Below are positions 35,401-46,055 of a stretch of DNA of 64,000 nucleotides, one piece after another. The stretch's first letter is position 1. Every line of letters starts with the position of its first letter. The stretch lies in assembly GCA_032209605.1 (NCBI GenBank), contig JASFXZ010000045.1, forward strand, positions 248,001-312,000, written 5' to 3'. The notes beneath the pieces were generated by a model. The model saw nothing but the letters and a program-made list of their open reading frames with translations, was not told the origin of the DNA and searched no databases. Made by a program: the position numbers and the translations under genes. This DNA is from Mactromeris polynyma. Taxonomy: Eukaryota > Mollusca > Bivalvia > Venerida > Mactridae.

Positions 35401-37577
35401 TGTAAACTTAGCGAGTATAATAATATCCCTTTGTCTTCTAGCGTAACATAGACGATACTTTGTTACGTAAATCACTGTTGTTAATGATACATCAAAACTG
35501 ATATCATTCGAAAGTGTTTGTTTAAGGTACTCCTATCCATAAGTGTTTGGTGTGGGACGGCAGTTCGGTTTTTAAATATTTTTTAGAATGTTAGAAACAC
35601 AAACAGTCCAGCACGAAGCAGACTCATAAATCGAAACAAAATTGAAGTAAAGCTACTTTGGATGGGTCGGTTTTAGTGCTGCAAACAAACAATTCTTAAC
35701 GATGTCCTGACTTCCAAGCACATGAAGTAAATAAAACTGCACATACGTTTATATGAACTTTTCAGTTCCTCAATGCTTTTGGATGGGTCACAGCGACAGT
35801 TGTTGCACTTCTGATACTTTATGGATTATACTCATCTGATGGACAATCAACACTTGGCGTAGATGCTTCAGCATTATACAATGCAACAGCTCGGACGGCA
35901 TGGGGAATGTGTATCGCTTGGGTGATATTCTCATGTGCCACTGGATATGGGGGTATGGCATATTAATCAATTAAAAACACTATTGAGGCACGTTTTCTTC
36001 GATATTATAAGTATTCCTAATCACTTTTTTGTCCGTTAGATGTACACTCAAACGCTTTGCTATTTGGTCACTGTTTAAAGCTAATATGTGTTCCAAAAGT
36101 TTTGCACTTTGCACAGACCATTTCACAATCTTTAAAACGCAAATGTTTCAAATGTACAACTGCATAAAATCAAACACATGGGACGGTTTTGATGAGAACA
36201 GTTATTCTTTAACAGCATAAACATAAGCTGTCCAATCACTAAAACGTTCGAGTGTATACATGCTATATACCATATACTTTTTTGGTCCCGGATTGTTAAT
36301 GGACCGTCAGGTTGATAAGCACTGCCTGATTGGTAGATTTTAATTCTTTAGTGAGTCCTCATTGGTCAAAGCCATGTGTTATTTTGAACAAATGTATTGT
36401 ACATTCAAAGAAAACCACCAATTCTACATGCTTTGTATTGAAAGAAAAATGGGGGGAAAAACATGCAGAACAGGGAATGCCATATTCACAAATCAACATT
36501 CTCCCAGACAAATCTCGACACAGAGGGAGGGATACAGAACAATATCAAATGAACTTATATCTCTAAAACGACATTCGTTTTAACGTTCTATTTTAATAAA
36601 CATATAAGCTTTTTAAAATAAAGTAACACTAAGCTCTCTTGATAATGTAGTGCAATTATCCCTGGGAACGTTAAGATATAGCAAACAATGTATTTGGTGT
36701 GTTATCTTGTCAGCTAGAATGCATGCTTGTTTTTCCTCCAGGACCAGTGAATACTCTACTGTCATGGCGAGCAATCATACCATTGAGTAGACTGACTTAT
36801 TGCGCATATCTTATCCATCCAGTTGTCATGTACGTGTATTACTTCAGCAGACGTACATTAATGAGATGGTATGACCTTGAAATGGTAAGTGTTCTGTTTT
36901 TTTTGGTGATTTCATGTTTTTCAAGACAGGAGCTACAATAAGCGCTCTGTGACCTATCGCTAGAAAATGTTGTCTCACTACATTACCCTTCGTTTCCAAA
37001 CTGACATCGCAACTGCGTGTTATGTCACCGGTTCAGTATTTTTACCAATGACATAAGTGATCAAAGAGTACACAATCGTTTGTCTGCTACTGATGCTGTC
37101 AAGTTTAAAAACAATTCATTTTAAGTTTAATAAATGCCTGAATTTGAATACCATCGGATTACGGACAAGGATAGGAAACATCTTCAACTGTTGCCCTCTG
37201 TGATGTGTATCATGTGTAGCGATAAAGCGCAATTAATCATCCAGTCGATTTTATCAATTGCGGTCAATTCAATTGGATAATCAAATAATTAGTCCATATG
37301 TGTTTGGGGAATTATTGCCCCTCTTTAGATGGGGCTACATTTAGAACTGTTTGATCTCGGCTTGGGGCAACAGTTTTAAAGTCGTCCCATCTTCCTCATG
37401 ACAAAAACTCTCCTTACACCCAAATACTTTATTGTATGCTGTTCTTCATTTCAGGCTTATCTGTTTCTGGGAAATGTATCTCTCGCTTATGCCGCAGCTT
37501 TTATCATTTCATTGGCATTTGAATCACCAATGATGGGACTTGAGAAAACATTACTAGGACGAGGCAAACGAAGCTGA
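20450..37577 (+). CDS. NRF-6-like membrane acyltransferase, complete 16-exon gene
   Basis: Nose-resistant-to-fluoxetine family: N-terminal NRF domain plus integral-membrane acyltransferase-3 domain. C. elegans members act in lipid and drug uptake; the acyl substrate is unknown. Exons: 20450-20750, 26903-27063, 27705-27801, 28234-28330, 28713-28815, 29299-29446, 29622-29789, 30286-30382, 31025-31123, 33159-33324, 33949-34028, 34226-34333, 34780-34906, 35766-35952, 36742-36884, 37455-37577. All are GT-AG, all phases join, and the sum is 2205 nt (734 residues). A signal peptide covers residues 1-24. The NRF domain spans about 60-220 (NWALR|MIDAMGK, Cys-rich). The acyltransferase domain runs from about 335: NGIRFISMLWVVLGHTY with the conserved His near 349, FFVLSGLLVAYL across exons 8/9, and FWRLTPPYMLV across 9/10. 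About ten further hydrophobic segments follow, and the C-terminus is basic. The ATG at 20450 starts the hydrophobic leader; an upstream TTG in frame is not needed. Confidence 0.92.
20818..20995. repeat. Short inverted-repeat relic in intron 1
   Basis: Carries cctttgagagatgcaaaatt and two aacctctcc or gggaggttg ends, related to 8846-8911, 39085-39140, 43449-43520 and 44063-44140. Probably a small non-autonomous DNA element. Confidence 0.35.
21035..21950. repeat. 21-bp minisatellite in acyltransferase intron 1
   Basis: About 43 units of 21 bp (ggtcgccgtactgagtatat + g) with few indels. Period divisible by three gives false open frames of more than 300 codons on the minus strand. Diverged units reappear after the mariner at 22985-23340. 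Confidence 0.95.
21994..22966 (+). mobile_element. Internally deleted mariner element
   Basis: Perfect 26-bp terminal inverted repeats (start cgagggtcatgcaaaaag) at 21994-22019 and 22941-22966, flanked on both sides by TA, the usual Tc1/mariner target duplication. Length 973 bp against about 1.3 kb for a full mariner. Confidence 0.95.
22204..22893 (+). pseudogene. Mariner (DD34D) transposase remnant
   Basis: The ATG at 22204 opens a frame that stops after 21 codons. A second segment at 22266-22480 keeps the N-terminal DNA-binding region (FRWVKAYK..., DDTRSVRPK). After a deletion of the centre, 22531-22893 holds FIHDNASSHK and PPYSPDLSPCDIFLFP. Counting between the Asp of HDN and the Asp of PCD gives 34 residues, the DD34D signature of true mariners. 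The first catalytic Asp is in the missing part, so the copy is inactive; its ends could still be mobilised in trans. Confidence 0.9.
22985..23340. repeat. Diverged 21-bp minisatellite units after the mariner
   Basis: Recognisable units such as ggtcgctgtactcattatat and gggttactgtaatctgaata with about 21-bp periodicity, continuing the array at 21035-21950. The mariner therefore landed inside or at the edge of the array. Confidence 0.7.
23341..26160. other. Remainder of acyltransferase intron 1
   Basis: No gene, known repeat or extra exon recognised apart from a short C-run near 23398. The exon 1 to exon 2 junction gives a continuous NRF motif, so no missing exon is required here. Confidence 0.55.
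26168..26720. mobile_element. Pogo-like element with dispersed repeat, copy 2
   Basis: Opens with acagtaaaacctcactaaag at 26168, then repeated tcacctcaatattaagac segments, then 26390-26715, which matches 2640-2990. The start is typical of pogo/Tigger-like termini; a clear matching 3' end was not found. Confidence 0.5.
27299..27505 (+). mobile_element. Diverged tRNA-derived SINE
   Basis: A box ggtaagctcagtggttaat, B box ggtccaggttcgattctc, then the same core as 10893-11090 (acggtcatttgacctc, gttgtcagctgcttg, gttagtactgg). An older copy of that family, in intron 2. Confidence 0.8.
27848..28085 (+). mobile_element. Second SINE family, intron 3
   Basis: Degenerate tRNA-like head (gagtggttataggcgctc; gcagtttcgagttccac), then ggttctacccaggtgtccac and ggaaaagtcactacatgtg...cttaaaacccc. 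The tail module recurs near 1080-1165 and the whole in decayed form near 46225-46400. Confidence 0.55.
31652..31949. mobile_element. Foldback element of about 300 bp, intron 9
   Basis: Long inverted repeats: catcctcggtacccaggcta at 31661 against the complement of tagcctgggtactgaggatg ending 31938, extending inward through ttcataacat and the gggcaaa block. Loop of about 180 bp. Non-coding; class unknown. Confidence 0.75.
32025..32895. repeat. Tandem element with 144-157-bp units, intron 9
   Basis: A GC-rich lead (gggcgggcgggcggccgg at about 32077) followed by five to six units carrying ttccggcgaataacttgag, accaaacttggtgtatagta, gagctcgcttgggattgc and aggtcaaggtcaccgttac. Units start near 32118, 32262, 32408, 32565, 32709 and 32855. 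The plan, unique end plus a short tandem core, resembles non-autonomous elements known from bivalves; naming it is inference. Confidence 0.8.
35069..35224. mobile_element. hAT-like MITE, intron 13
   Basis: 156 bp with inverted ends cagggccgtaaattgcctcc and its complement (subterminal gap), flanked by attgt on both sides (35064-35068 and 35225-35229). The cagggccg start suggests hAT; a 5-bp target duplication occurs in some hAT lineages. Confidence 0.75.
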
Positions 37578-39165
37578 GAGGAAGATAGATAAAACCACAA
37601 TCCACACTTCTGTTTGTGTCTTTACTGTGACATAAATGAACTGCATTGACAGGGGAACACAAATATAAATAGTTCATTTTTTATTTCCGTTGGTCAGTAT
37701 TATGTGACAATTGATATATTCTCACCGGAGCAGTCTGAATATTAGCTGTTCTAGGGTCTTGCAAGATAATTATTATATTTCAAAACGCTTTTATGACGAT
37801 TTTTATTGAGAGACTATAATCCAAGGAGCTTCCAATATTTCCTAGTTCAATGATTGGTGAGAAGTTAGTTAAAAGTCGAAGCAGTACTACCAGTAACAGT
37901 AGTGTTTTTGCAACCTTCCATAGGGCCTTCTTCACAAACATTTTAAGACTGAAAATCGGACTTGGTATTTAAAATGTTGATTGTACTTTTCGGTTCTACA
38001 TAGTTATTACACTATAAATTTTAATAAAACTTGGTAAACATGTAGAGTTGGTAATAACAATTATTCAGACGAAATTTCATTCGTTTACATGTAGTAGAAA
38101 CGAAAGGCTGGTAAATATAACTTTTGCAAATTTAAATTCTAAGTCTGAGTTTCAGTATTTTAATGTTTGTGAATAAGGACCCTGTTAGCGATACTTGCAG
38201 TAATACTGTCACTTCTGTCAGCAGTATGTACAGTAAGACTACACCATGACCGAGCATACTGTAAACTGTGTATAATGTTACTTCTGTCAGCAGTATGTAC
38301 AGTAAGACTACACCATGACCGAGCATACTGTAAACTGTGTATAATGTTACTTCTGTCAGCAGTATGTACAGTAAGACTACACCATGACCGAGCATACTGT
38401 AAACTGTGTATAATGTTACTTCTGTCAGCAGTATGTACAGTAAGACTACACCATGACCGAGCATACTGTAAACTGTGTATAATGTTACTTCTGTCAGCAG
38501 TATGTACAGTAAGACTACACCATGACCGAGCATACTCTAAAGTGTGTCTCAGTTCTTAAGTTGTTAAGAGAGCAACATGACAGATATAATGATAACAATG
38601 TGTCAGTTCTAAGAACCTGTAGAAAATAATAGAACACATGACGGAAAATAGCAACGTTTATGACATGTGAAATGTTCAGGTTCTTTCGTCCTATAATGAA
38701 TTATTTTTCTTGATTATAAATGACTGCATTTTCTACAAACGGTACAAATCATATTGGAAAAGCATCTATAGAATTGTTGTTTTTTTCATCTCAATATTCA
38801 TGAACATTGCAATCTATTTTTTTTTCAATAATGTAAAAAGTAATTACATCGTTTAATTGGATTGTAATATATTAATTCAATTTACCGGAGTACATCTTTG
38901 TATATGTATGGTTGTTAATGTCTCATTATATTTTGTCTCTAATACTCTTTGTTGTTGTTGTCTCAAATTAGAAGTGTTTGGAATACAGTGCAGCCTCTTT
39001 AGTGAAACTAACCTCTCTTAAACAACAGTATTAGTTTTTCCTGTAGTACGAATTTAGTATCTACTTAACCTTATTTGAGCAGAAACCTCTCAACAGCAGC
39101 CAACATGTAGGTCTATCAAAGGTGTTGCTCTAGAGTAGTTGCACTGTAAATCAGTTTGCGTATAG
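37578..39165. other. 3' flank of acyltransferase gene
   Basis: Likely 3' untranslated region then intergenic DNA. Candidate polyadenylation signal aataaa near 38022. Apart from the 69-bp array nothing else is recognised. Confidence 0.45.
38212..38555. repeat. 69-bp tandem repeat, five copies
   Basis: Units start at 38212, 38281, 38350, 38419 and 38488 (cttctgtcagcagtatgtac). The first four are essentially identical; the last diverges at its end. Period of 23 codons explains the open frames on both strands. It lies 3' of the acyltransferase gene. Confidence 0.95.
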
Positions 39166-39495
39166 ATAGTTCCCTCATCTACAATATTTACCTCCCTTGT
39201 TCTGAATGGTCGGCCATTTTGAAAGGCAAATTTCCTTAAAGTATATGGGGAATATAATGTTAACAATGATAAACTAATCCGATATATAAAAAATAACTTA
39301 TTCATTATGCTCATGTGGGCATTTGGCTCAGTAAGTTCAGGAAAAAGTGGTTGTCACAAGCAAATTCTATGGTTATTTCTCAATTATCACATACATGTAT
39401 TTGGCAATTACTCCTATAAAGGCTTGTCAGTTTGCCGAGCAAAATGGCCGACAGTTAAGAACAAGGGAGGTAAATAGTGTAGATGTGGGAACTAT
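39166..39495. mobile_element. TA-flanked MITE, copy 1
   Basis: About 40-bp near-perfect terminal inverted repeats (gttccctcatctacaatat... and its complement ending gggaac), containing ttacctcccttgttct. TA lies directly outside each end, pointing to a Tc1/mariner-type parent. A diverged copy lies at 59129-59419. Confidence 0.85.
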
Positions 39496-40725
39496 GTATT
39501 AAAAGCCATTGCGTTTCTGTGTTATTTAATAAAAATAGTCATTAATTTATTAATTTATTCTCTTGCTTTTATCATATTTGTACTTGGGATTACATCAATT
39601 TCAAGATTGCAATAAAGCTAAGAAATAAAAAATTAAAACGTTCGTTCCTTGACATTTCTCTTCCTCTCGTTATAGCATTGCGCGACGTTAGCTCTTTCAG
39701 TCCTTTGGTTTTATTCAGTGCTTATACACTGGTCATTTAATACAAAATTGCCGCCAAAATGTAGAATTTCTTCGATGAAAACCCAGACGCGTTTGACACA
39801 ATGTTAGGTGAGGTAAGAATAAGCCTCATCACTAAGTAAATTCGTAGGAAACACTTATTTTATTGTTTTATGACAGACGCAGAAAATTGTAGTAAAAAAA
39901 CTAGTATTCAATGATTTGCAAAATTTCTAATGTCTTGTAACTGATAATATCATCCTACTAAAATCATTTCACTGTAAATTAATTATTGATACTAGCAATC
40001 AAGTTCTTTGAAGCGTATTTTGAAGGAAGATGACAATTCAAAAAGAACAAAGTAATTAATTAAAAAAGTTGTGTTCAGTCAGTGTGTGTAAAATCAAGTT
40101 TACATATATAAGACATAATTACAAAACGTTTAATAAGCACTGACTAATTTCCGGCCATGCTATCATATTTTGATAATTAATCATCACATACGTACATGTA
40201 CAATTATTTTGTTTTTCAACATCCGGTATACCACGTAAAATGGTTTGTTTAAAACACGGAAAAAGTTAACGTCACACTATGAAATTAGTGTAGCTAAATT
40301 ATTTAACAATATGTTGTCAAATCGAGTGTACTATAAATATTATATTTTGTAAATTGAATTTACAGTTAATTTAACCACCGTACGTACAGTCGTTCAACCT
40401 CTCGATAAAAGCCAAATTATGCTACACAAAACGAGCGTTGTTCTGCAGAAGTTCCACTACACATTTTAGTGAAAGTTATAACATACAATTTGTGCCTGCA
40501 TTATTGTTTAGTCTATATAGTCATTTACCATGTACAGTCAGTTTTACCGGTGCGTAGGTGCACATAGATTTGTTATTAAAAAAAAACGTGCCTAAGTCGA
40601 TAATTACAGAAAGCCATTTCTGACTTATTAGGCACATACTTTCTGAACACATAATTATACTTCCCTATTCCTAACCTTCAATACCAGGCACCAGACAGGT
40701 AGGCAAACGGTTAGCATTATTTACT
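39496..40725. other. Intergenic, nothing recognised
   Basis: AT-rich sequence without a supported exon, RNA gene or repeat. Confidence 0.55.
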
Positions 40726-40726
40726 A

Positions 40727-40808
40727 ACAGATGGCTCACAAACCGGTCATATCGGAACTGACACCTTCCGTAATTCGATCTTTCGACCTCCTGCTCTCAA
40801 GGCATACA
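40727..40808 (-). mobile_element. Decayed tRNA-headed SINE relic
   Basis: ctaacagatggctcacaaac and aattcgatctttcgacctcc correspond to the complement of the 12701 SINE family. Truncated and diverged. Confidence 0.45.
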
Positions 40809-41013
40809 TAACACGAATCTTAAGTGAAATTCGCGAATTTGAGTTATTAAGTAACATGATAAGTGGTCAACTAAATAAGATTCGTGTTACCACTTACATC
40901 TAGAAACCAAAAATGCATTTATAAATAAGTGGTTGCACGAATCTTAAGTGGAATTCGCGAATTTAAGGTATTAAGTAACATAACAAGTGGTCAACTAGAC
41001 AAGATTCGTGTTA
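40809..41013. repeat. Twin 80-bp inverted-repeat elements
   Basis: Two adjacent copies (40809-40890 and 40934-41013). Each starts acacgaatcttaagtg or gcacgaatcttaagtg and ends aagattcgtgttacc, so each can fold on itself. A decayed third may lie near 41118-41180. Confidence 0.8.
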
Positions 41014-41838
41014 CCAATTAAATCTAGTGTAATACATCATAAAAAGGTAAGAGGTGGCAGTTCTGGGCACTTTCAAGCCAGTTTCTAGTTTTATGATATT
41101 TATCTTACCGAAAATGTATCACGAATATTAACTAAATAACTAGATAATTATCGTAATAATTAAGTGGTTAACACGAAACAATACGCGAACGCTATCATGC
41201 TAACTGGTGGCAGTAATATGCCACCATAGTAATGAAGGCATTTTGCACCATTCTTTCAGCATAATTTGACGAAAATCGGGACTATGTTACCTGAAAACAT
41301 TCTCGCGCTTCCACATGAGAAAACACTATGGCTTAATATCATATTTTAGTGTGTAACTCTTAATTTACAAGAAGGCTACAAATGTATTGTATTACCAAAT
41401 TACACTGCACTGCAACCTCTAATGTGCCACTAGGGAGACACTTTGCTTGATTGTTGTCAAGAGATTTAAGCTCCACGGTTGTAACATTAATTGTAACTTT
41501 AATGAATAATTGATATTGTTGATGGAGAATGAATGTTGTTCAATAGAGGGCTACTTTGAAAAGGTTTCACTGTATATGAGCTTCAACACTGAATGTTTTC
41601 ACAATACGCACGCACCACAACTCTGCTCAAGATTATGATATTGGATATTATGTCACTAAACCAATCACAGGGCCGCACGACCATGGATAATAAAGTGGGC
41701 AAACCAAACTCCGCCCTACATAATGTTCGTTATATAGGTTATGATCGACATACTTAGTTCAGAAGTCTGTTTGACTGTCAAAGACTTCAGCATACCTTTC
41801 AGGCACTTATTTATTGAATCACGGCGGACATTGCAAAT
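41014..41838. other. Upstream region of the GPCR gene
   Basis: No repeat recognised beyond the decayed element above. A TATA-like tatata at about 41733 lies roughly 105 bp before the ATG; promoter use is not shown. Confidence 0.35.
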
Positions 41839-43032
41839 ATGAATACCAGTTTAGCCGAAGCTCTAAGCGACAATGAGACGGACACATTCAACGGTACCAG
41901 AGACATTGATTCATATTATAATTATGGAAGTGAAGGATACGACTATTATTATTATTTGATGACAATAGCGGATATTGCAGCCAGGAGGTCGCCGGAACTT
42001 CGAATGCTTGCAGTGATAACATACAAGTATCTCATGCCAATCACTTGGGTAATTTCTTTGCTTGGAAACTCTCTGATCGTTTGCGTATTAATGATGAAGA
42101 AAAACAGAGGCCACTCAATGTCCGTTTATCTTACATCGCTTGCCGTTGCAGACCTTGGCGTGAATACTAACAACAATATGGTAGTGTTTTTCGCCGTCCA
42201 TGGATACGTTCCACCACCGATGTCAGATATAGACTGTTTGAACGATGTTTTTTCATTCGCCATTATTATGATAGCGGCTTGGATGTTGGTGATGGTTTCA
42301 CTGGAAAGATTTGTCATCGTCTTTTCTCCGATCAAAGGGAAACATTATTGCACAGTCAAACTGGCAAGAATTGTAAGTGTCAGCGTCTGGATGATATTCT
42401 TTGCACTTGCTCTGGCCTACAGAATAATCTTCTTCGAGCATGTACAACTGACGATTGATATTCACATGTGTTTGATAAAGACGCCTCTTGTGGATCTACA
42501 CGCTGACGTTATCAGCTATATCTTCATGGCTTTGAAATTTTTCATTCCATATGTCTTAATATTTGCGACGACAACTTTCATTATATATAATCTTTTGAAC
42601 AGGAAAATACGCAAGTCTAGCAGTCACCAAGGAAAGGACAACTCCGTAAACGTTGTTCTTATAATCATCAATTTCATATATCTGGTGACCCAGTTTCCGT
42701 ACACGTTTCTCTATTTGATGAAAGAAGACTTACTTGAGGGAATGTCCCTTCTGGACCAGTTTGTGTACTACCAGTACTGGTTGCCTTTGGCTATCTTCGT
42801 CGGTGACCTGAACAGCGCTGCCAATGTTTTTGTTTACTTCCTCACTGGTTCAAGATTTCGTAATGATACTATTGAAATGTTATCCGGACTGACCCCAGAA
42901 AGATTCAAGAAGTTACCAGTCCGAAAGCCGCCTCAGACACCTGACGACGGTTCCAATACCAAATCGACGGTTGTTCAAATCACGAGGAAAGAGAAAAGTA
43001 GCCTTTCCCAGAAAGAAAGTTTGCACATGTAA
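41839..43032 (+). CDS. Rhodopsin-family GPCR, peptide-receptor-like, single exon
   Basis: A 397-residue seven-helix receptor in one open frame. The Tyr-rich N-terminus has three N-glycosylation sequons (N2, N12, N18). Helix 1 spans about 62-85 with GN at 76-77; helix 2 has LAVAD (D105); C133 and C211 are the expected disulfide. Helix 3 ends ERF (156-158) instead of DRY, helix 4 has W184, helix 5 P237, helix 6 P287 within QFPYTF, which lacks the usual CWxP, and helix 7 has NVFVY (329-333) in place of NPxxY, followed by the basic helix-8 start LTGSRFR. The tail is Ser/Thr/Lys-rich. The overall pattern fits neuropeptide receptors of the FMRFamide-receptor-like kind seen in protostomes; the ligand cannot be told. 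A polyadenylation signal candidate lies at 43663. Confidence 0.88.
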   Translation: MNTSLAEALSDNETDTFNGTRDIDSYYNYGSEGYDYYYYLMTIADIAARRSPELRMLAVITYKYLMPITWVISLLGNSLIVCVLMMKKNRGHSMSVYLTSLAVADLGVNTNNNMVVFFAVHGYVPPPMSDIDCLNDVFSFAIIMIAAWMLVMVSLERFVIVFSPIKGKHYCTVKLARIVSVSVWMIFFALALAYRIIFFEHVQLTIDIHMCLIKTPLVDLHADVISYIFMALKFFIPYVLIFATTTFIIYNLLNRKIRKSSSHQGKDNSVNVVLIIINFIYLVTQFPYTFLYLMKEDLLEGMSLLDQFVYYQYWLPLAIFVGDLNSAANVFVYFLTGSRFRNDTIEMLSGLTPERFKKLPVRKPPQTPDDGSNTKSTVVQITRKEKSSLSQKESLHM

Positions 43033-43448
43033 AGAGGTTCTTCTCCCTTCTTTTGTGGTTTTCACCCAAACTGCCTAGAAAATTGTGGTGTTGTTAGTGT
43101 TTAAAAATGTTGGAAGATTCTGATACGATGTACTTGTATGTCTATATTTATCGCAGTGGTTGTAATTTGAAATGTTCATCGTTGTCGACAAATTGTGTTT
43201 GAAGGATAGAACTGTTTGATATTGTTTCCATTAATATTTGATATACTGTCAAATGTACGTATAAGAAACACACTATAGGGAGCCTTGAAAAACCCTTTTG
43301 TTTATCCGTTGTTCGCTATCATCGTACTTTGTTTAATGCAATCTCTACATTTATGAATTTAAAAATTGTTTCTCAATTCTTCTAAGTGTTCTTTATAAGC
43401 AAGTTAACTGTTTCTGTATTTTTGTCACATTTTCGTCATAGTAAAGTG

Positions 43449-43520
43449 CAATCTCTCCGGAGTGCCACCCTTTCGGAGATGCAATTTTCAGTTGTTGGTG
43501 AGAGGTGCTTGTTCTACTGA
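43449..43520. repeat. Short inverted-repeat relic
   Basis: tttcggagatgcaattttca with ttggtgagaggtgc, same family as 8846-8911 and 44063-44140. In the 3' flank of the GPCR gene. Confidence 0.35.
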
Positions 43521-43794
43521 GGTTAAATTGGGAGTGAATAATGACTACGAGAAAAATGGATTATGTTGTTGAATAAAGGTTATTGATGAAGAGAGGACCG
43601 CCCAGGAGTTGTTGCACTAAACAGCCTTATACATGTATTTTTGCTTTGCGTCCATTGTTGTAAATAAAAAAATAAGATCTAGATTTTCGGGATTTTTATA
43701 TCTGTAAATGAAATATCCAAGAAGTTCCATGGAATATATTCTAAGACAGCATATGCATTGATGAACAATTAACTGAAAGCTTGTTTAAGGGTAC

Positions 43795-43959
43795 CGTAAA
43801 TTCTTGATGATAAGACCACCCTTGATTCTGAAGAAAGTCGGTCTTAGTTGTATGTTGGTCTGATTATCGAGTTTAAAATTTGGAAGATACATTAAACACT
43901 GGTCAATGAAAATACGGTGTTATTGATGAGGCGGTCTTAATTTCAAGGTTTCGCCGTAA
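43795..43959. mobile_element. Pogo-like MITE, second copy
   Basis: Shares aagtcggtctta, atcgagtt and the rightward end ggcggtcttaatttcaaggt with 5579-5762; ends are roughly inverted (gtaccgtaaattcttg / caaggtttcgccgtaa). Confidence 0.5.
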
Positions 43960-45391
43960 TTATTGCTGCCGATGTTACTATTTTATTGAGTTTCTTAAAT
44001 ATGAGACTAAGTGATGGTGCATGCGTCTTTTTCATACATAAATGACAACTATGCAAAGCCTTACCTCCCCAGAGCAAACACCCTTTGGGAGATATAATTT
44101 TCGGCTGTTGTTTAGATGGTGTCGCTCTCGTGAAGTTCGATCGGTAGCAAATATTTACTTTAACGTATTTATTTATTATTATTTTTGAAGATAATTTGTC
44201 GTTAAATAAAGGGCCTTACTGGACTTGTACATTATAAAGCAGAGCGCGATATGCGTTCAATGATTCTGATTTTCTATATATGTGTAAGTTAGAGGTACAG
44301 TCAAAGGACATATTTGTTCGCAACCCGACACGACGTAACAACAGGTGCGCGCTAGGAACGACCATAGTATTATGCGCATGGTACTTACACAATATATTTC
44401 ATTTCATCATATTATTTAAATGAATAATACATGATTAACTGCTTGTAAAAGACGAATATTAGAATATCGAATATGTCAGCAACATAAACAACACATGATA
44501 CACCAGCTCAATGACAGCAAATGAGAGCGAATTACATATCACCTTGCCAAGAACCAAAGACCTTAATTGGGTATTTAGGTATATGCAAGAACCCCATTGG
44601 AAGACACGGTTATATTGGCAACAATACTAACTGAAAGCGTTTTCGAGTCGCCTTGATAGTCTCAGCTACTCTGTCTGATCGGAAAATGAGTCATTTGTGT
44701 CCTTATTGTATTGATCAATAAGGGTAGTTCGTTTACGTGCACTGCTTTACTGCTTCCAAATTCTTTGTTCAGCTACTCGAGAAATAGAACCTGAAGTTAA
44801 CTCATTTTCTAAAATGTTATACGCAATTGAGTAACGAACATTGCCGAACTTATGCGAACGATTTCATGTTTGTGCGAAATTTCACCCCCGCGAATTTAAG
44901 TGATACTACAGTACTTAACACAAAGCAGTTTTGATGACTGTCATGACCCTTGCCGTGTCATTTACTTTACTTGTGGCGATACATTAAAGTGAGCGGCGGA
45001 CAAAGGACTTCCGTTTCGTTGATAAAATCCTTCAGGAGTAACGCTGTCGTGCAAGGGGCCAGCATATTCTCCAAACCTTTAGATGTAGAACTAACACATT
45101 TTCTTCACCAGAATGGTAATAGAGGATAGATCGGTGAATGTTTTAAATATTTAATCTACATCCATTTATTGCATAGAACATAATAATCGGTGGACAGTAG
45201 AAGGATTTTGGCAACTTCAAAAAATAGACAGCTGGGAAGTACAGTCATTACTTCGGCCGGCTTCTCCGGACAAAAATACCGCCGCTTCTTTCTTGTATGT
45301 TAATTAAATAAGAACATCATTGTTTGAATAAAATAATCAGTACGGAATTCATGACCATTATGACACTATATAACATACCAACTTATACATT
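43960..45391. other. Intergenic, little recognised
   Basis: Contains one short inverted-repeat relic at about 44063-44140. No exon or RNA gene supported. Confidence 0.5.
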
Positions 45392-45555
45392 CACTAGGCT
45401 GGCGCTAGTTGGTTCAAAAGTTGGTAGCCAGATTTGTATAAAAAACGTAATTTATTCGATAAACTTGTACAATTGATAATGAAACTGGCCGTTTTGATAA
45501 TTGTGGAAGAGTTTTAATACCAATGGCTAGTGATCATAACTAACTAGCGCTAGTG
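45392..45555. mobile_element. Small MITE-like element
   Basis: Ends cactaggctggcgctagttg and the complement of aactaactagcgctagtg are inverted with a 5-bp gap in one arm. No clear target duplication seen. It ends 20 bp from the alternative terminal exon of the methyltransferase. Confidence 0.5.
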
Positions 45556-45575
45556 TAGACTCGTTATATAGTTCA

Positions 45576-46055
45576 TTACGGTTTACACATATATATTGAC
45601 AAGAATCCAGACGTGTTTGCATGATCATGCTCGCGCACCCATTTATCAAGTTCACCTTTTTCTTTCAAGTTTTCAACAAACTTTAGAATATAATTCATTT
45701 CTTCTTCTGTAGCATAAGACCAGTAGGAAACTGTTTTTCTCCAATTTTCATCAAGTGGTCCTTCAGCTTTGTAATAGTCATTAAGTAGACTCCCGAGAAT
45801 GTTCATTTTCTGAATACACTTTAATGCAGCAGAGCTGAACATACTCTGAAGCTTGTCTGATGAAGGCATTCGTTTACAGAATCTTTCAGTTAATCCTTCG
45901 TGTATTTGACTGTACCATATTACGTATTTAACAGTTGATGGAAGTACTGTAGACATGACAAGAAGACCGTTAGGTTTTAAGACTCTTTTAGCTTCTTTCA
46001 ATGCATCAACGGCTGCAGTAAAATTTCCATCCTCGTTATCTAAATGATGCAAAAC
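45576..46055 (-). CDS. Methyltransferase alternative terminal exon B
   Basis: Open from the acceptor (ttattattgtag before 46055) to a stop, 159 residues. It starts VLHHLDNEDGNFTAAV and contains KRVLKPNGLLVMS (motif around strand 5 of class I methyltransferases), GPLDENWRK, SYW and a C-terminal ELDKWVREHD helix. Phase 0, exactly like exon A at 47815, and the same VLHHL start, so exon 2 of the gene at 47315-49444 can join to either. Joined that way the protein would be 275 residues. It has no start, motif I or upstream exons of its own. Either it is a mutually exclusive last exon or the surviving end of a duplicated gene; intact frame and splice site favour use. Confidence 0.75.
   Translation of the reverse strand, partial: VLHHLDNEDGNFTAAVDALKEAKRVLKPNGLLVMSTVLPSTVKYVIWYSQIHEGLTERFCKRMPSSDKLQSMFSSAALKCIQKMNILGSLLNDYYKAEGPLDENWRKTVSYWSYATEEEMNYILKFVENLKEKGELDKWVREHDHANTSGFLSIYMCKP

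Noticed and set aside
38132..38559. Open frames of 133 and 94 codons
   Set aside because: Five-copy 69-bp array; period of 23 codons.
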